Shown here piece after piece: positions 1 through 8,485 of a DNA stretch of 64,000 bases (position 1 is the stretch's first letter; the number at the start of each line of letters is the position of its first letter). Source of the DNA: Klebsiella africana (lineage in GTDB: Bacteria > Pseudomonadota > Gammaproteobacteria > Enterobacterales > Enterobacteriaceae); assembly GCF_020526085.1 (NCBI RefSeq), contig NZ_CP084874.1, positions 3,906,001-3,970,000 on the forward strand, given 5' to 3'. Below the pieces are notes generated by a model. The model worked only from the letters and a program-made list of their open reading frames with translations, had not been told where the DNA came from and did not search any database. A program made the translations under genes and the position numbers.

Positions 1-47
1 TCTTTGAAGTAAACACCCATGTGATTCATGATTGCAATAACGTTCAT
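1..47 (-). CDS. cadA: Lysine decarboxylase CadA, 5' end only
   Basis: Only the first 15 codons lie in the window; the gene runs off the left edge. The N-terminus reads MNVIAIMNHMGVYFK, which matches the start of inducible lysine decarboxylase (E. coli MNVIAILNHMGVYFK). CadA is cytoplasmic and PLP-dependent; it turns lysine into cadaverine and CO2, consuming a proton. It lies 82 bp downstream of cadB on the same strand, as in the cadBA operon, so the pair should be co-transcribed under CadC. Identity rests on a short match plus the operon context. Confidence 0.9.
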   Translation of the reverse strand, partial: MNVIAIMNHMGVYFK

Positions 48-129
48 AGTCAAATCTCCAGATGTAGAAAGCCCCTCCCGTCGCGTGATGACAGGTGATG
101 GAAGGAGCCTCAGGAAAACGGGTTGCTGA

Positions 130-1464
130 TTAGTGCGCGTTAGCGGTGGTGTTGTTATCTGATGCGTTGTTCTGGCGCTGGTGCATTTTGCGACCGTAGA
201 ACATCAGGATAATCAGGCTAACGATGAAGGTGCCGGCCAGTTCGAAGGAGCTTGCGCCCATCAGCGCGATGAAGCAGAACACGCAACCCAGTACCGAACA
301 AATCAGGCTAACGAAGTTACGGATGTTGATGCCTTCGAAACGAATCAGGTCAACACAGGAGTAGAAGTAAGGCAGCATGGTCAGCAGTACCGCGATACCG
401 GTCAGTTCGCCGAACAGGTCAGAGGCTTTACCACCGGCGGAGTTCATCAGGGTAATCAGCACCATCAGCGCGGTCATTTTCACTGCGGCCAGCAGCAGGC
501 CTTTTTTCGGAATACCGTTGCTATCAACTTCGCCATACACTTTCGGGAAGTTACCGTCGTTGGCGGCACGTACACCGGCCTGGCCAACCAGCATCATCCA
601 CGAGCCCAGAGAAGTCAGGCAGGCAAAGGCGGTGAAAGCGGATACCATCGGTGCAGCCCAGCCGCCGAGGATGGTAGAGGCGCTAATTGCGAACGGCGCA
701 CCGGACGCGGCCATCTGAGAAGCAGGATACATACCGGCGATAACCTGAGTCGCGGCGATATAGACGATACCGGCCATCGCGGTACCCAGCATGGTAGCCA
801 GCGGCACAGTACGTTTCGGGTTTTTCACCATCCCGGTACTCACGGCGGCGGATTCTACGCCAACGAAGGCCCACAGGCAGAGCAGGATACTTTTAATAAC
901 CGCGTGGCTATCGGTGGTGCTGGAGGTGTTCCAGTTCGCCTGATAGGTAGCGACGTCAAACCAGTGCCAGCCGACGACCGCGGTCATGACTACCGGAATA
1001 AGCACCAGTACCAGACCAATAGTGGTCAGACGGCTGACCCAGGTCCCGCCGAGCATATTAACGAAAGTAAAGATCCACACGATGGCAATACAGGCAATAC
1101 CTGCTGGCACCGGGTTATTTAAAATTGGGAAGAACGTAGAGAGATAAGAAACGGCGGTAATCCCGATGGCCAGGTTACCAATCCAGTTTGCATGATAATA
1201 AAGGACGCCGGTCTGGAAACCGAATGCCGGAGATATTTCGCCAGCATAGGCAATAGGACCGCCCTGCTGCGGGTTTTTAGTGGCCAGTCGGGCATAAACA
1301 TAAGCCAGAGACATCGCACCAATAATTGAAATTACCCAGCCCCAAATGGCAATACCACCGATGCTGGCCAGGTTCGCAGGTAATAATGCAATCCCGCTCC
1401 CCATCATATTACCGGCGACGACACCGGTACAGGCAAATAGCCCGATCTTCTTGGCAGAACTCAT
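130..1464 (-). CDS. cadB: Lysine/cadaverine antiporter CadB
   Basis: This inner-membrane antiporter of the APC superfamily imports lysine and exports cadaverine, completing the proton-consuming cycle with CadA. From MSSAKKIGLF the protein is 444 aa, the same length as E. coli CadB, with about 12 hydrophobic segments and the APC-type GNMMGSGIALLPA motif near residue 20. The open frame extends 44 codons further upstream, but the start at 1464 is preferred: it fits the family length and has an AGGAGAAAA Shine-Dalgarno just before it. cadB is followed by cadA; cadC lies upstream on the same strand. Confidence 0.96.
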   Translation of the reverse strand: MSSAKKIGLFACTGVVAGNMMGSGIALLPANLASIGGIAIWGWVISIIGAMSLAYVYARLATKNPQQGGPIAYAGEISPAFGFQTGVLYYHANWIGNLAIGITAVSYLSTFFPILNNPVPAGIACIAIVWIFTFVNMLGGTWVSRLTTIGLVLVLIPVVMTAVVGWHWFDVATYQANWNTSSTTDSHAVIKSILLCLWAFVGVESAAVSTGMVKNPKRTVPLATMLGTAMAGIVYIAATQVIAGMYPASQMAASGAPFAISASTILGGWAAPMVSAFTAFACLTSLGSWMMLVGQAGVRAANDGNFPKVYGEVDSNGIPKKGLLLAAVKMTALMVLITLMNSAGGKASDLFGELTGIAVLLTMLPYFYSCVDLIRFEGINIRNFVSLICSVLGCVFCFIALMGASSFELAGTFIVSLIILMFYGRKMHQRQNNASDNNTTANAH

Positions 1465-1829
1465 GGTTGTTTTTCTCCTAAGTTTATTTGGGAGGTACAG
1501 ATCATGATACAGAACCATTAATTGACCCGACCAACTGCCAACAAGATTACTGATTTGTACGAGATAAGTCCTAAAGATAAAGTGAAATAACAACAAACAT
1601 CAGACAAATGATATTTTGACCTTTTTCGCTTAACATATAAACATGACAACAGGGTGTCAGAAAAAGATAAACATCGTTGTATTACAGCGGGTTATGATCA
1701 GGAAGGTGTGTTACTTAACTGTTATTTAAAGCCTCCTGGATGCTAAATACAACTAACAACAAGAGGCTTCATGAGAAACATAAATTTAACCTCATCATGC
1801 CCAAAACCTTGCGCATGATGAGGGTTTAC
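1465..1829 (-). promoter_or_regulatory. cadBA control region
   Basis: A gene-free stretch of 365 bp, AT-rich around 1560-1680, lies between the end of cadC and the start of cadB. In E. coli this is where CadC binds and where H-NS represses the Pcad promoter. I did not pin down individual CadC sites or the -10/-35 boxes. The end nearest cadC carries the cadC terminator hairpin, listed separately. Confidence 0.6.
1790..1823 (-). terminator. cadC terminator hairpin
   Basis: The arms CCTCATCATGC (1790-1800) and GCATGATGAGG (1813-1823) are perfect inverted repeats just after the cadC stop. On the minus strand they are followed by an AT-rich TTAAATTT tract, consistent with a rho-independent terminator separating cadC from cadBA. 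Confidence 0.7.
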
Positions 1830-3398
1830 TTATTCTGAAGAGAGGAAATTATCGAGATACGGAACTACCCGGTTGACTGACGTCTGAAAAACCCCATTTT
1901 CAATCCAGTACAGGGTATCTTCGCCAGGGCGTAAATTAAACGCCGTGATGTAAGAATCGGCAGCCAGTCGGTTCTCACCTTTCATCTCATAGACTTTGCC
2001 TAACAGCACATAATTCAGCCATGACATTTCTAAATCAATCGCACTGTTAATCGCGGTATTCGCTTCGTCGACTTTCCCTTTACCCAGCGAATCCACCGCT
2101 TTTATTTGATAATAAATCGCCATGTCTTTTATACCCGGCATCGCCCCTACCCGCTCGACTTCGCTGTAGAGGGCAGCCAGCTGTTTATCGTCCAGCGGCT
2201 GTTGCGAATGGCGCAATACATCCACCAGCGTTTTTTCGGCATAGGCGTAAATAAAATCCGGCGCCCGCTTAATCACATCATCCAGCAGGCTACTGGCCTT
2301 ACTTAATGAATCGACGTCGCCCTTCATTAACAGCTGATGCGACTGGTAGAAATAGGTTAACGCCACGCTTTGCGAGGGCTGATATTGCCTGAGCATCGCC
2401 TGCATTCGCGCCGGCCACGGTTGCGCCAAGGCATCCGACAGGCTGTTCATCAGATCGTTCTGGATGGTCAGCTGGTTATCGTTGGTCACAAAGTAGCGTT
2501 TATCCAGCATCGTCGAGCTGTCGGCGTTGTCCACCAGCTGGACCGACATAAAGCACTGCTGCGCCCGATAATGGCGCTGATTAACGAACTCAATGGTCAG
2601 CGTTTTGCCGGAACTGCTTGGCTCATTGATGTTGTAGTCCGTTTTGTCATGCACCATAAAGGTCGAGAAGGTGTTCAGCGAGGTGGTGATCAGGCTGGCC
2701 AGTCCAACGGCGTAGGAGTGCTGCGACGACCAGTTAGCGCAGGAATTGCCATTCACCAGGTGGATATCGATATCGCGCGGATTGAGCAGCAGACGCGCCT
2801 TGTTGACCGGCGGCCGCGACTCCATGCTCGACAGCGCCACCAGCGCCACGCAGGTGCCCAGCGCCAACAGGAACAACCCCCACACGAGGGCGGTAGTGAG
2901 ACGTTTGCGGCCTGACGGCGTGCTGGCCACGGTCGGAGCCGCTGGCGGCGCGGCGGCATCAGGGAGAGGGACAGAGACGTCGGATGACGCACCGGCGGCC
3001 GGCGGCGCAGAAACGACGGCCGACGGCGCAGGCGTCAGCGCCTCCATCGACGGGGCTAGCTCCTCTCCCTCTTCGGTGCACCAGATCACCGGCACCGTGA
3101 GCTTATACCCCCGTTTGGGTACCGTCGCGATGTACTCAAGGCTAACGTCGTCGCCGTCTTTGAGCGACTTGCGCAGTTCAGAAATACTCTGCGTGACGAC
3201 GTGGCTGGTCACAACGTTCCGGGTCCAGACGTTTTCGATAAGCTCGTCCCGGCTAAGTACTTCCCCCGGATGGCGGGCAAAAAAGACCAGAAGATCGATT
3301 AAACGCGGTTCAAGGGTAAGCTGGCGCCCCTTCCTGCTGATTTGATTTACAGAGGGGGTTACCAGCCATTCACCGACGCGAACAACAGGTTGTAGCAT
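1830..3398 (-). CDS. cadC: Acid/lysine-responsive transcriptional activator CadC
   Basis: CadC is a one-component ToxR-like membrane regulator that activates cadBA at low pH with lysine present. From MLQPVVRVGE it is 522 aa. It has an OmpR-type winged helix at residues 1-105 (e.g. LEPRLIDLLVFFA and the RDELIENVW segment), a linker, one membrane segment around 168-190, and a periplasmic sensor with two cysteines (CANWSS and QQCFMS), as in the disulfide of the E. coli protein. An in-frame extension of 15 codons is rejected because the E. coli protein starts at the equivalent Met. The linker (about 115-162) is unusually long and rich in Pro and Ala, making the protein slightly longer than the 512-aa E. 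coli protein. Confidence 0.95.
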   Translation of the reverse strand: MLQPVVRVGEWLVTPSVNQISRKGRQLTLEPRLIDLLVFFARHPGEVLSRDELIENVWTRNVVTSHVVTQSISELRKSLKDGDDVSLEYIATVPKRGYKLTVPVIWCTEEGEELAPSMEALTPAPSAVVSAPPAAGASSDVSVPLPDAAAPPAAPTVASTPSGRKRLTTALVWGLFLLALGTCVALVALSSMESRPPVNKARLLLNPRDIDIHLVNGNSCANWSSQHSYAVGLASLITTSLNTFSTFMVHDKTDYNINEPSSSGKTLTIEFVNQRHYRAQQCFMSVQLVDNADSSTMLDKRYFVTNDNQLTIQNDLMNSLSDALAQPWPARMQAMLRQYQPSQSVALTYFYQSHQLLMKGDVDSLSKASSLLDDVIKRAPDFIYAYAEKTLVDVLRHSQQPLDDKQLAALYSEVERVGAMPGIKDMAIYYQIKAVDSLGKGKVDEANTAINSAIDLEMSWLNYVLLGKVYEMKGENRLAADSYITAFNLRPGEDTLYWIENGVFQTSVNRVVPYLDNFLSSE

Positions 3399-3611
3399 AC
3401 AAAAAGCCCCAGACAAAAAGGGAAAGGCGCGATGATAACACATTTGTCCTACCTATTTTTGCCAGGGGTCACTCCCTCAGGCATTAGGTCGGAATCCGCT
3501 TTTTAATGACGAAAAAAGCAATATTTCATTAACATCGTGATCATGAAATTTATCTATAGCGATAAAAACACGTTTTCGCTGTTGCCATTGCCGATGACAA
3601 TCCCGATCGCA

Positions 3612-3650
3612 GGAAAAAAAGAAGCCTGGAGGCTTAACGCGCTCCAGGCT
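3612..3650 (-). terminator. Rho-independent terminator of the DUF1471 gene
   Basis: The arms AGCCTGGAG (3623-3631) and CTCCAGGCT (3642-3650) are perfect. On the minus strand the hairpin is followed by TTCTTTTTTTCC. It lies about 40 bp downstream of the stop of the small secreted protein gene. Confidence 0.8.
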
Positions 3651-3689
3651 CATTGTGTCGCGCGCCGCTACGGCACGCTTTAAAAAAGG

Positions 3690-3962
3690 TTATTTATACA
3701 CTTCCGCTGTGGCTTCAAAGTTTGGGCCATGCTCACGCGCAGCGGTGATCACGTAGTACTTTCCGCCTTTCTCATCGGCCAGCTTGGAGAGCTGATCGTG
3801 CAGATCGGAAGGCGAAGAGAATTCGCCGCCGGACGGCCCCACCGAGATCGGCCCGACCTTGGTCAGTTTGAAGTGTTTCACTTCTTCTTTGGTGATCAAC
3901 TGCGCGGCGGAGGCGCCAAACGCAACGGCGGAAAGGGCTAACGCGACTATCACTTTTTTCAT
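3690..3962 (-). CDS. Small secreted DUF1471 (YhcN/BhsA/McbA-type) protein
   Basis: This 90-aa protein has a clear signal peptide (MKKVIVALALSAVAFGASA, then AQLIT). The mature domain of about 70 residues carries the DUF1471 pattern: KVGPISVGPSGG near the start and KGGKYYVITAAREH toward the end. Enterobacteria encode many such paralogues (BhsA, McbA, YhcN, YdgH repeats), which are periplasmic or envelope proteins linked to stress, biofilm and acid responses. Which paralogue this is cannot be told. It is monocistronic, with its own terminator, and lies upstream of cadC in the same direction. Confidence 0.85.
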   Translation of the reverse strand: MKKVIVALALSAVAFGASAAQLITKEEVKHFKLTKVGPISVGPSGGEFSSPSDLHDQLSKLADEKGGKYYVITAAREHGPNFEATAEVYK

Positions 3963-4062
3963 CCTGCAATCTCCTTGGAATTAGCCTTCAGTCAGGCTCT
4001 TTCAGTATAGACGGCGATTTACTGAGCGTGCTACCGATGCGCTTATTTTTTGATCGAGGCGT

Positions 4063-4983
4063 TCAGTAACGCGGTGGAACCCCTTCCGGGCGGGTCTTAA
4101 AGCGCCGATGCAGCCACATATATTGCTCGGGCGCCATCAGGATGCATTTTTCAATTATCTGGTTCATCCAGGCCGCCGTAACCTCAGCGCTCGCCAGCGG
4201 CGGGGTGCGCTCCGGGGTCAAGGAGATCAATTCATACCCCATGCCGTTGGGCTTGCGCCGCGGTACAAACGGCACAATCGTCGCCCCGGACATTTTCGCC
4301 AACATCCAGGTGCCGGTGGTGGTCGCCGCCTGCTCAACGGCAAACAACGGCGCAAAGACGCTGCTGGCCGGACCGTAGTCATGATCCGGCGCGTACCAGA
4401 GGATCTCCCCCTCTTTTAGCGCCCTGACCATCCCTTTCAGATTTTTTCGATCCAGCATGGTCTTGTTAGAGCGCAAACGTCCCCAGGTCTGCAGCCAGTC
4501 AATTAGGGGGTTATCGTTGGGCCGGTAGACGCCAATGCCTGGAGTAAACATGCCATACATCCGGGCCCCCATTTCGAGAGTCAGAAAATGGATACCGATC
4601 AGCAAGATGCCCTGCTTTTCCTCCAGAAGCTCCACCACCTCGTTAACGCCGCTGGTCTCGGTCCAGCGCGCCACCCGGTGCGTCGGCCAGAACCAGGCCA
4701 TGCCGGTCTCCATCAGCCCCATGCCCAGCGATTCAAAGTTTTTCACCAGCAGCGCCTCGCGGTCGGCGGCGCTCATCGCGGGAAAACAGAGTTCGAGATT
4801 ACGTCTGGCAATCCGCGCGCGGCTTTTCATCACCCGCATTGCCAGCCGCCCAAGCCGAGTACCCAGGCGATAGATCACCGGATACGGTAATTGCACCAGC
4901 AGCCATAAAAAGCCAATTCCCAGCCACAACAGCCAGTAACGCGGGTGCAACAGCGCGCGGGAAAATTTGGGTAAATTTGACAT
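4063..4983 (-). CDS. Lipid A late acyltransferase, LpxL family
   Basis: A 306-aa inner-membrane acyltransferase of the LpxL/LpxM/LpxP family, which transfers a fatty acyl chain from acyl-ACP to Kdo2-lipid IVA. It has an N-terminal membrane segment (about 17-37), and the catalytic H-X4-E motif is present as H132 and E137, the same numbers as in E. coli LpxL. Conserved blocks include [18 protein letters not shown] and the C-terminal [15 protein letters not shown]. It is closer to LpxL than to LpxP. The main lpxL is not in this neighbourhood in E. coli, so this is probably the second LpxL copy known in Klebsiella. The acyl chain it adds cannot be read from sequence. Confidence 0.9.
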   Translation of the reverse strand: MSNLPKFSRALLHPRYWLLWLGIGFLWLLVQLPYPVIYRLGTRLGRLAMRVMKSRARIARRNLELCFPAMSAADREALLVKNFESLGMGLMETGMAWFWPTHRVARWTETSGVNEVVELLEEKQGILLIGIHFLTLEMGARMYGMFTPGIGVYRPNDNPLIDWLQTWGRLRSNKTMLDRKNLKGMVRALKEGEILWYAPDHDYGPASSVFAPLFAVEQAATTTGTWMLAKMSGATIVPFVPRRKPNGMGYELISLTPERTPPLASAEVTAAWMNQIIEKCILMAPEQYMWLHRRFKTRPEGVPPRY

Positions 4984-5486
4984 AATAATCCTGTTAATTC
5001 ACTCAATAATAGCTGAGCAAAAACCGCGAAATAAAGTAGCGGATCCTGCATGTAGTATTTTTCCAATTCGTGCGGTAATACTCAGTCACAAAGCGCGTTA
5101 TTATAAGCCGATTCCAGGATAAATTCAGCCCTTACGCTGGGGACTACTCTATTATTAGACGCAACGCGTAAAATTTCCTGTTTAATGCATAAATAAATAA
5201 ACCGGACCTCTACAACGCGCTCGACTGCCGATAAAATCGCCAGTTCATTTTCCGCCTTCCTTCATTCCTCTCCCTTTTGTTCACGCTTTTTTATGGCGAC
5301 AGCGAACGCAAACAGGGCGTTCAGCCCGGTCTGACAAGGCCAGCATGCGGTTATTTGTGACTGGGGCGAAGGTTAAGCATCGACATTGCGGATCCTTTCC
5401 CCAGATATGCTACGTTTACAGCGCTCATTCGACGCAAGTGCCTTTGCCGACGTCGTCGCTTTCAGAAGCCATAGTGAGAAGGAACT
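4984..5486. promoter_or_regulatory. Divergent intergenic region, lpxL-type gene / GNAT gene
   Basis: 503 bp without a convincing gene separate two divergently transcribed genes. The part near 5140-5210 is AT-rich and could hold promoters. A short open frame at 5345-5530 has no ribosome-binding site or family resemblance. Nothing else is recognised. Confidence 0.4.
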
Positions 5487-6359
5487 ATGACAATGAATTA
5501 TCAATTAGTGAAGCAAGTCAGAGAAAATAACACATTAAGAAAAAGCTTCATTGACCTTGCCGTTAAGACTTTTGATCTGTCTTTTGAGGAGTGGTATCAG
5601 CAAGGTTACTGGACCGACGCCTATATCCCCTACGCCTTTGTCGAACGCAATAAAGTTATCGCTAACGCCTCGGCCAACATCATCGACCTGCGCTGGCAGG
5701 GGGAGCCCCGGCGTTATATTCAGATTGGCACGGTGATGACCGAACCGGATCATCGTAATAAGGGATTAGCCGGCCAGCTTATCCATCATATCCTGCAGGA
5801 CTGGCAGCAGGAGGCGGACGCCTTCTTTTTATTCGCCAATCCCACCACGGTGGATTTTTATCCCAAATTTGGCTTCACCCGCAGCGAAGAGCATCAATAT
5901 ATTATGCCGGTCTCCCCGCGCGCCGGTGATTTTCGCAAACTGAATATGGACAGCGCAGATGATGTCGCCCTGCTCCGGTATTACTATGAAAAATCCAACC
6001 CGTTCTCCCCCCTGCGGGTGGAGCATAACTTTGGCCTGCTGATGTTTTACTGCTCAGCCTTTATGAAGCATTTCGTCTATTACTCGGCAAAAAATGAGGC
6101 GGTGGTTATCGCCATGCAAAACGGTCCGGTGCTGATCTGCTTTGACCTCTTCTGCGACGAGGGCAAGAGCCTGTCGACGCTGGTCAACGAACTGGCCGAT
6201 GACCATGTTTACCAGGCCATCCTTGGTTTCACCCCCAATGAAGACCGGCTCGGCGAGTATGAGAAGATTGAGGGAGAAGACATCCTCTTCGTCTATGACC
6301 AGAAGGAAAACCTGTTTAAAGACAGGAAGTTGATGTTTCCTTTACTGGCGCACGCCTGA
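5487..6359 (+). CDS. GNAT family N-acetyltransferase
   Basis: A 290-aa protein with a GNAT domain in its first half. Motif A is visible at about residues 77-105 (IQIGTVMTEPDHRNKGLAGQL), including the R-N-K-G-L-A acetyl-CoA loop, followed by a FFLFANPTTVDFYPKFGF segment typical of motif B. The C-terminal half (after about residue 150) is a separate region of unknown role. The start ATGACAATG is preceded by AGAAGGA at 5477-5483. The substrate is unknown. It is monocistronic and converges on the citrate synthase paralogue. Confidence 0.85.
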   Translation: MTMNYQLVKQVRENNTLRKSFIDLAVKTFDLSFEEWYQQGYWTDAYIPYAFVERNKVIANASANIIDLRWQGEPRRYIQIGTVMTEPDHRNKGLAGQLIHHILQDWQQEADAFFLFANPTTVDFYPKFGFTRSEEHQYIMPVSPRAGDFRKLNMDSADDVALLRYYYEKSNPFSPLRVEHNFGLLMFYCSAFMKHFVYYSAKNEAVVIAMQNGPVLICFDLFCDEGKSLSTLVNELADDHVYQAILGFTPNEDRLGEYEKIEGEDILFVYDQKENLFKDRKLMFPLLAHA

Positions 6360-6381
6360 CGGCGCCGCGCCGTCAGGCAGA

Positions 6382-6435
6382 TCAGTTATAAGTCACCACA
6401 AAGGTCGCGCTGGCGTTCGCCTCGCCCGCCTTCAC
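6382..6435 (-). pseudogene. Remnant: C-terminus of a fimbrial subunit gene
   Basis: Read on the minus strand, this 18-codon stretch gives VKAGEANASATFVVTYN and a stop. It fits the C-terminal beta-strand pattern of type 1-like pilins: Gly, alternating small residues, Phe, and a penultimate aromatic. No pilin-like sequence continues upstream; the frame runs straight into the last bases of the citrate synthase paralogue. I read it as the surviving tail of a deleted fimbrial gene, on the basis of this short pattern only. Confidence 0.4.
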
Positions 6436-7736
6436 TGCGGGCCAGCAGGCTGCTCGCCGCGTCGGGAGACGTAATCCCGATAGTCTTCACCAACGTAGAT
6501 TTGCCGCGGACGGTAGAGGGTCAGCGGCGCCTGGTGCATCTCGTTCCAGTGCGCCACCCAACCGACCGTCCGACCGACCGCCGTGACCACCGCAAACATC
6601 GACGAAGGCAGATTCATCGCTTTAAGGATCACCGCGGTATAGAAATCCACGCTTGGCGACAGGCCATTGTCCACAAAATAGGGGTCGGTCAGCGCCACGT
6701 CCTCAAGGGCCATCGCCACCTGCAGCAGGCGGTCGGACATGCCTACCTCCGCCAGAACCCGATGGCTGGTTTCACGCAGGATCCCGGCACGCGGATCGCG
6801 ATGACGGTAGCGCGAGTTGCCAAAGCCCAGCCGACGAAATGTCTGCGGATCGCGCTTCGCCTGGCGCAGAAACGCCGGAACCTGATCGACGCTTTCAATC
6901 TCCTCCAGCATTCGCATGCTCGATTCATTGGCTCCGCCGTGCATCGGCCCCCACAGCGACGCCAGCCCGGCGGCGATGCAGGCGAATAAATTCGCCCCGG
7001 AGGAGCCCGCCGCACGTACCGTGGTGGTCGAGGCACACTGCCCGTGATCGGCATGCAGCACCAGGATCTGGTTCATTGCCTGCTCGATGACCGGATTGAG
7101 GACGTACTTCTCGGCCGGGATAGCAAACAGCATCTGCAGGAAATTGCCGGCATAAGAGAGATCGTTGCGCGGATATGCGGCGGGTTGCTCAATCGTATAC
7201 TTGTAGCTCATGGCGGCGATGGTGGGCATTTTCGACAGCAGCCGGGTGGCGGCCAGCGCGCGGTGTTCCGGATTTTCCACGTCCAGGACATCATGATAAA
7301 ACGCCGCCAGCGCCCCCACCAGGGCGCACATCAGCGCCATCGGGTGCGAGTCGCGACGAAATCCGCTGCACATACGGGCTATCTGCTCATGGACCAGAGT
7401 ATGGCGGGTGATGGTCTCGCGAAAGGTTTGATAGCTGGCCTCATCCGGCGCGTCACCGTTCAGCATGATGTAGGCCACTTCGAGAAAATCGCACTGGCGA
7501 GCCAGCTGATCGACGGGATAGCCGCGGTGCAACAGCACGCTGTTTTCCGTATCGATCCACGAGATCGCCGACTGGCATCCGGCGGTGTTGGCGAAGCCGG
7601 GGTCATAACTGCAGAGCCCGGACTGATTCAGCCCGCGTATGTCGACCCCTACCGGGCCCCGGGTTCCCGGCACCTGCGGCAGGGTGATGGGCGTTTGTTG
7701 CCCGGCAATAGAAAGCGTTAACGGTGTGGTGCTCAT
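6432..7736 (-). CDS. Type II citrate synthase paralogue lacking one catalytic His
   Basis: A 434-aa protein homologous along its full length to hexameric citrate synthase (GltA, 427 aa), which condenses acetyl-CoA with oxaloacetate. Seen: GPMHGGANE with His266 (E. coli His264), VDFYT with Asp364 (Asp362), DPRA with Arg316, RTVGWVAHW with Arg389, and the C-terminal YRPRQIYVG block. At the position of E. coli His305 (GFGHRVY) this protein reads GFGNSRY, so Asn307 replaces a residue that binds and polarises oxaloacetate. The N-terminal domain resembles GltA. It could be a low-activity or altered-substrate enzyme. It has no metabolic partner next to it and is not the housekeeping gltA locus (sdh is absent). 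Confidence 0.85.
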   Translation of the reverse strand: MSTTPLTLSIAGQQTPITLPQVPGTRGPVGVDIRGLNQSGLCSYDPGFANTAGCQSAISWIDTENSVLLHRGYPVDQLARQCDFLEVAYIMLNGDAPDEASYQTFRETITRHTLVHEQIARMCSGFRRDSHPMALMCALVGALAAFYHDVLDVENPEHRALAATRLLSKMPTIAAMSYKYTIEQPAAYPRNDLSYAGNFLQMLFAIPAEKYVLNPVIEQAMNQILVLHADHGQCASTTTVRAAGSSGANLFACIAAGLASLWGPMHGGANESSMRMLEEIESVDQVPAFLRQAKRDPQTFRRLGFGNSRYRHRDPRAGILRETSHRVLAEVGMSDRLLQVAMALEDVALTDPYFVDNGLSPSVDFYTAVILKAMNLPSSMFAVVTAVGRTVGWVAHWNEMHQAPLTLYRPRQIYVGEDYRDYVSRRGEQPAGPQ

Positions 7737-8007
7737 CCTGTCAGTTCCCCCAGCAAACTCATCAGCAACCTGAAGTCATTCTTCAGGCGGAAAGACCAAC
7801 ATAACCAATGTGATGCAGCTTATTCATTGATGTCATCACTATAAGGCGGATAAAGAGGATATTTTGCTCCCATTAGCGGAAAAACCAACGAGCAAACACC
7901 AGCTTACCCCGCCATACCGCCAGATAGCGGCACAAATCGCCAAGGATAATGGTGATTATCACTGTCAAAATTTACGTTGAGTAAAGAAAGGATGAAGAGG
8001 AGCTACC

Positions 8008-8082
8008 ATGAATTTTGTGCTATCGATGACCCTCATCTGCATCGCCATCGCCTGGCTGATGATGAGCCTGCTGCCGATGTAG
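8008..8082 (+). CDS. Predicted 24-aa single-span membrane peptide
   Basis: The ORF MNFVLSMTLICIAIAWLMMS plus four residues is preceded by GAAGAGGAGC, a good Shine-Dalgarno about 6 bp before ATG. Almost the whole peptide is one hydrophobic helix. It resembles in general form the small membrane proteins of enterobacteria, but I do not recognise a family. It lies upstream of the citrate synthase paralogue on the opposite strand. Expression is inferred from the ribosome-binding site only. Confidence 0.45.
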   Translation: MNFVLSMTLICIAIAWLMMSLLPM

Positions 8083-8236
8083 GCCCAGCGCTATCCGCCT
8101 TGCCCTTCACTTTCTCCCCTCGCAGTCTTCCGGTCTCAGGTTTCACCTCTGCTGCGGATGGTGTACTGGTTGCATATCAGGCTTTGCCGAATACCTGCCG
8201 GGGGGTAGGCTAAAAGCCCATCACTAAGGAGGTAAT

Positions 8237-8407
8237 ATGTCTGGACTTATTAATCCGCAGGCGGCTCCGGAAGAAGCAGCCTATGCGCTGATAATTGAGC
8301 TCGTCCGCGCCCAGCGCGTGCCGCAATATGAGGGCGATCTTTCCAGCCTGCTGGCAATGTACGACGAAGCCGTTAAACACTTTAGAGAGAAAGAGACCGA
8401 GCGTTAG
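8237..8407 (+). CDS. Hypothetical 56-aa protein
   Basis: The ORF begins MSGLINPQAAPEEAAYALII and ends in a charged FREKETER tail. An essentially perfect Shine-Dalgarno, AAGGAGGT at 8226-8233, lies 3 bp before ATG. The product is soluble and mostly helical by composition, with no recognised family. It follows the 24-aa membrane peptide ORF by about 150 bp in the same direction. A hairpin at 8438-8462 lies after it. Confidence 0.6.
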   Translation: MSGLINPQAAPEEAAYALIIELVRAQRVPQYEGDLSSLLAMYDEAVKHFREKETER

Positions 8408-8437
8408 ACGTGGGTGTCGTTGTGTGGGGAAAGTGTG

Positions 8438-8462
8438 ACGCCTGCGGAAGCCGCGCAGGCGT
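8438..8462. terminator. Hairpin between convergent genes
   Basis: The arms ACGCCTGCG (8438-8446) and CGCAGGCGT (8454-8462) lie between the 56-aa ORF and the convergent hydroxyisourate hydrolase gene. Neither side has a strong T-run, so terminator function is tentative. Confidence 0.45.
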
Positions 8463-8485
8463 TAGCTGGATAGCTGCTTGCGTCA

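Noticed and set aside
181..1122. Long open frame (313 codons) on the plus strand opposite cadB
   Set aside because: Antisense to a full-length recognised gene; composition is His/Gln/Arg-rich as expected for a shadow frame, with no family match.
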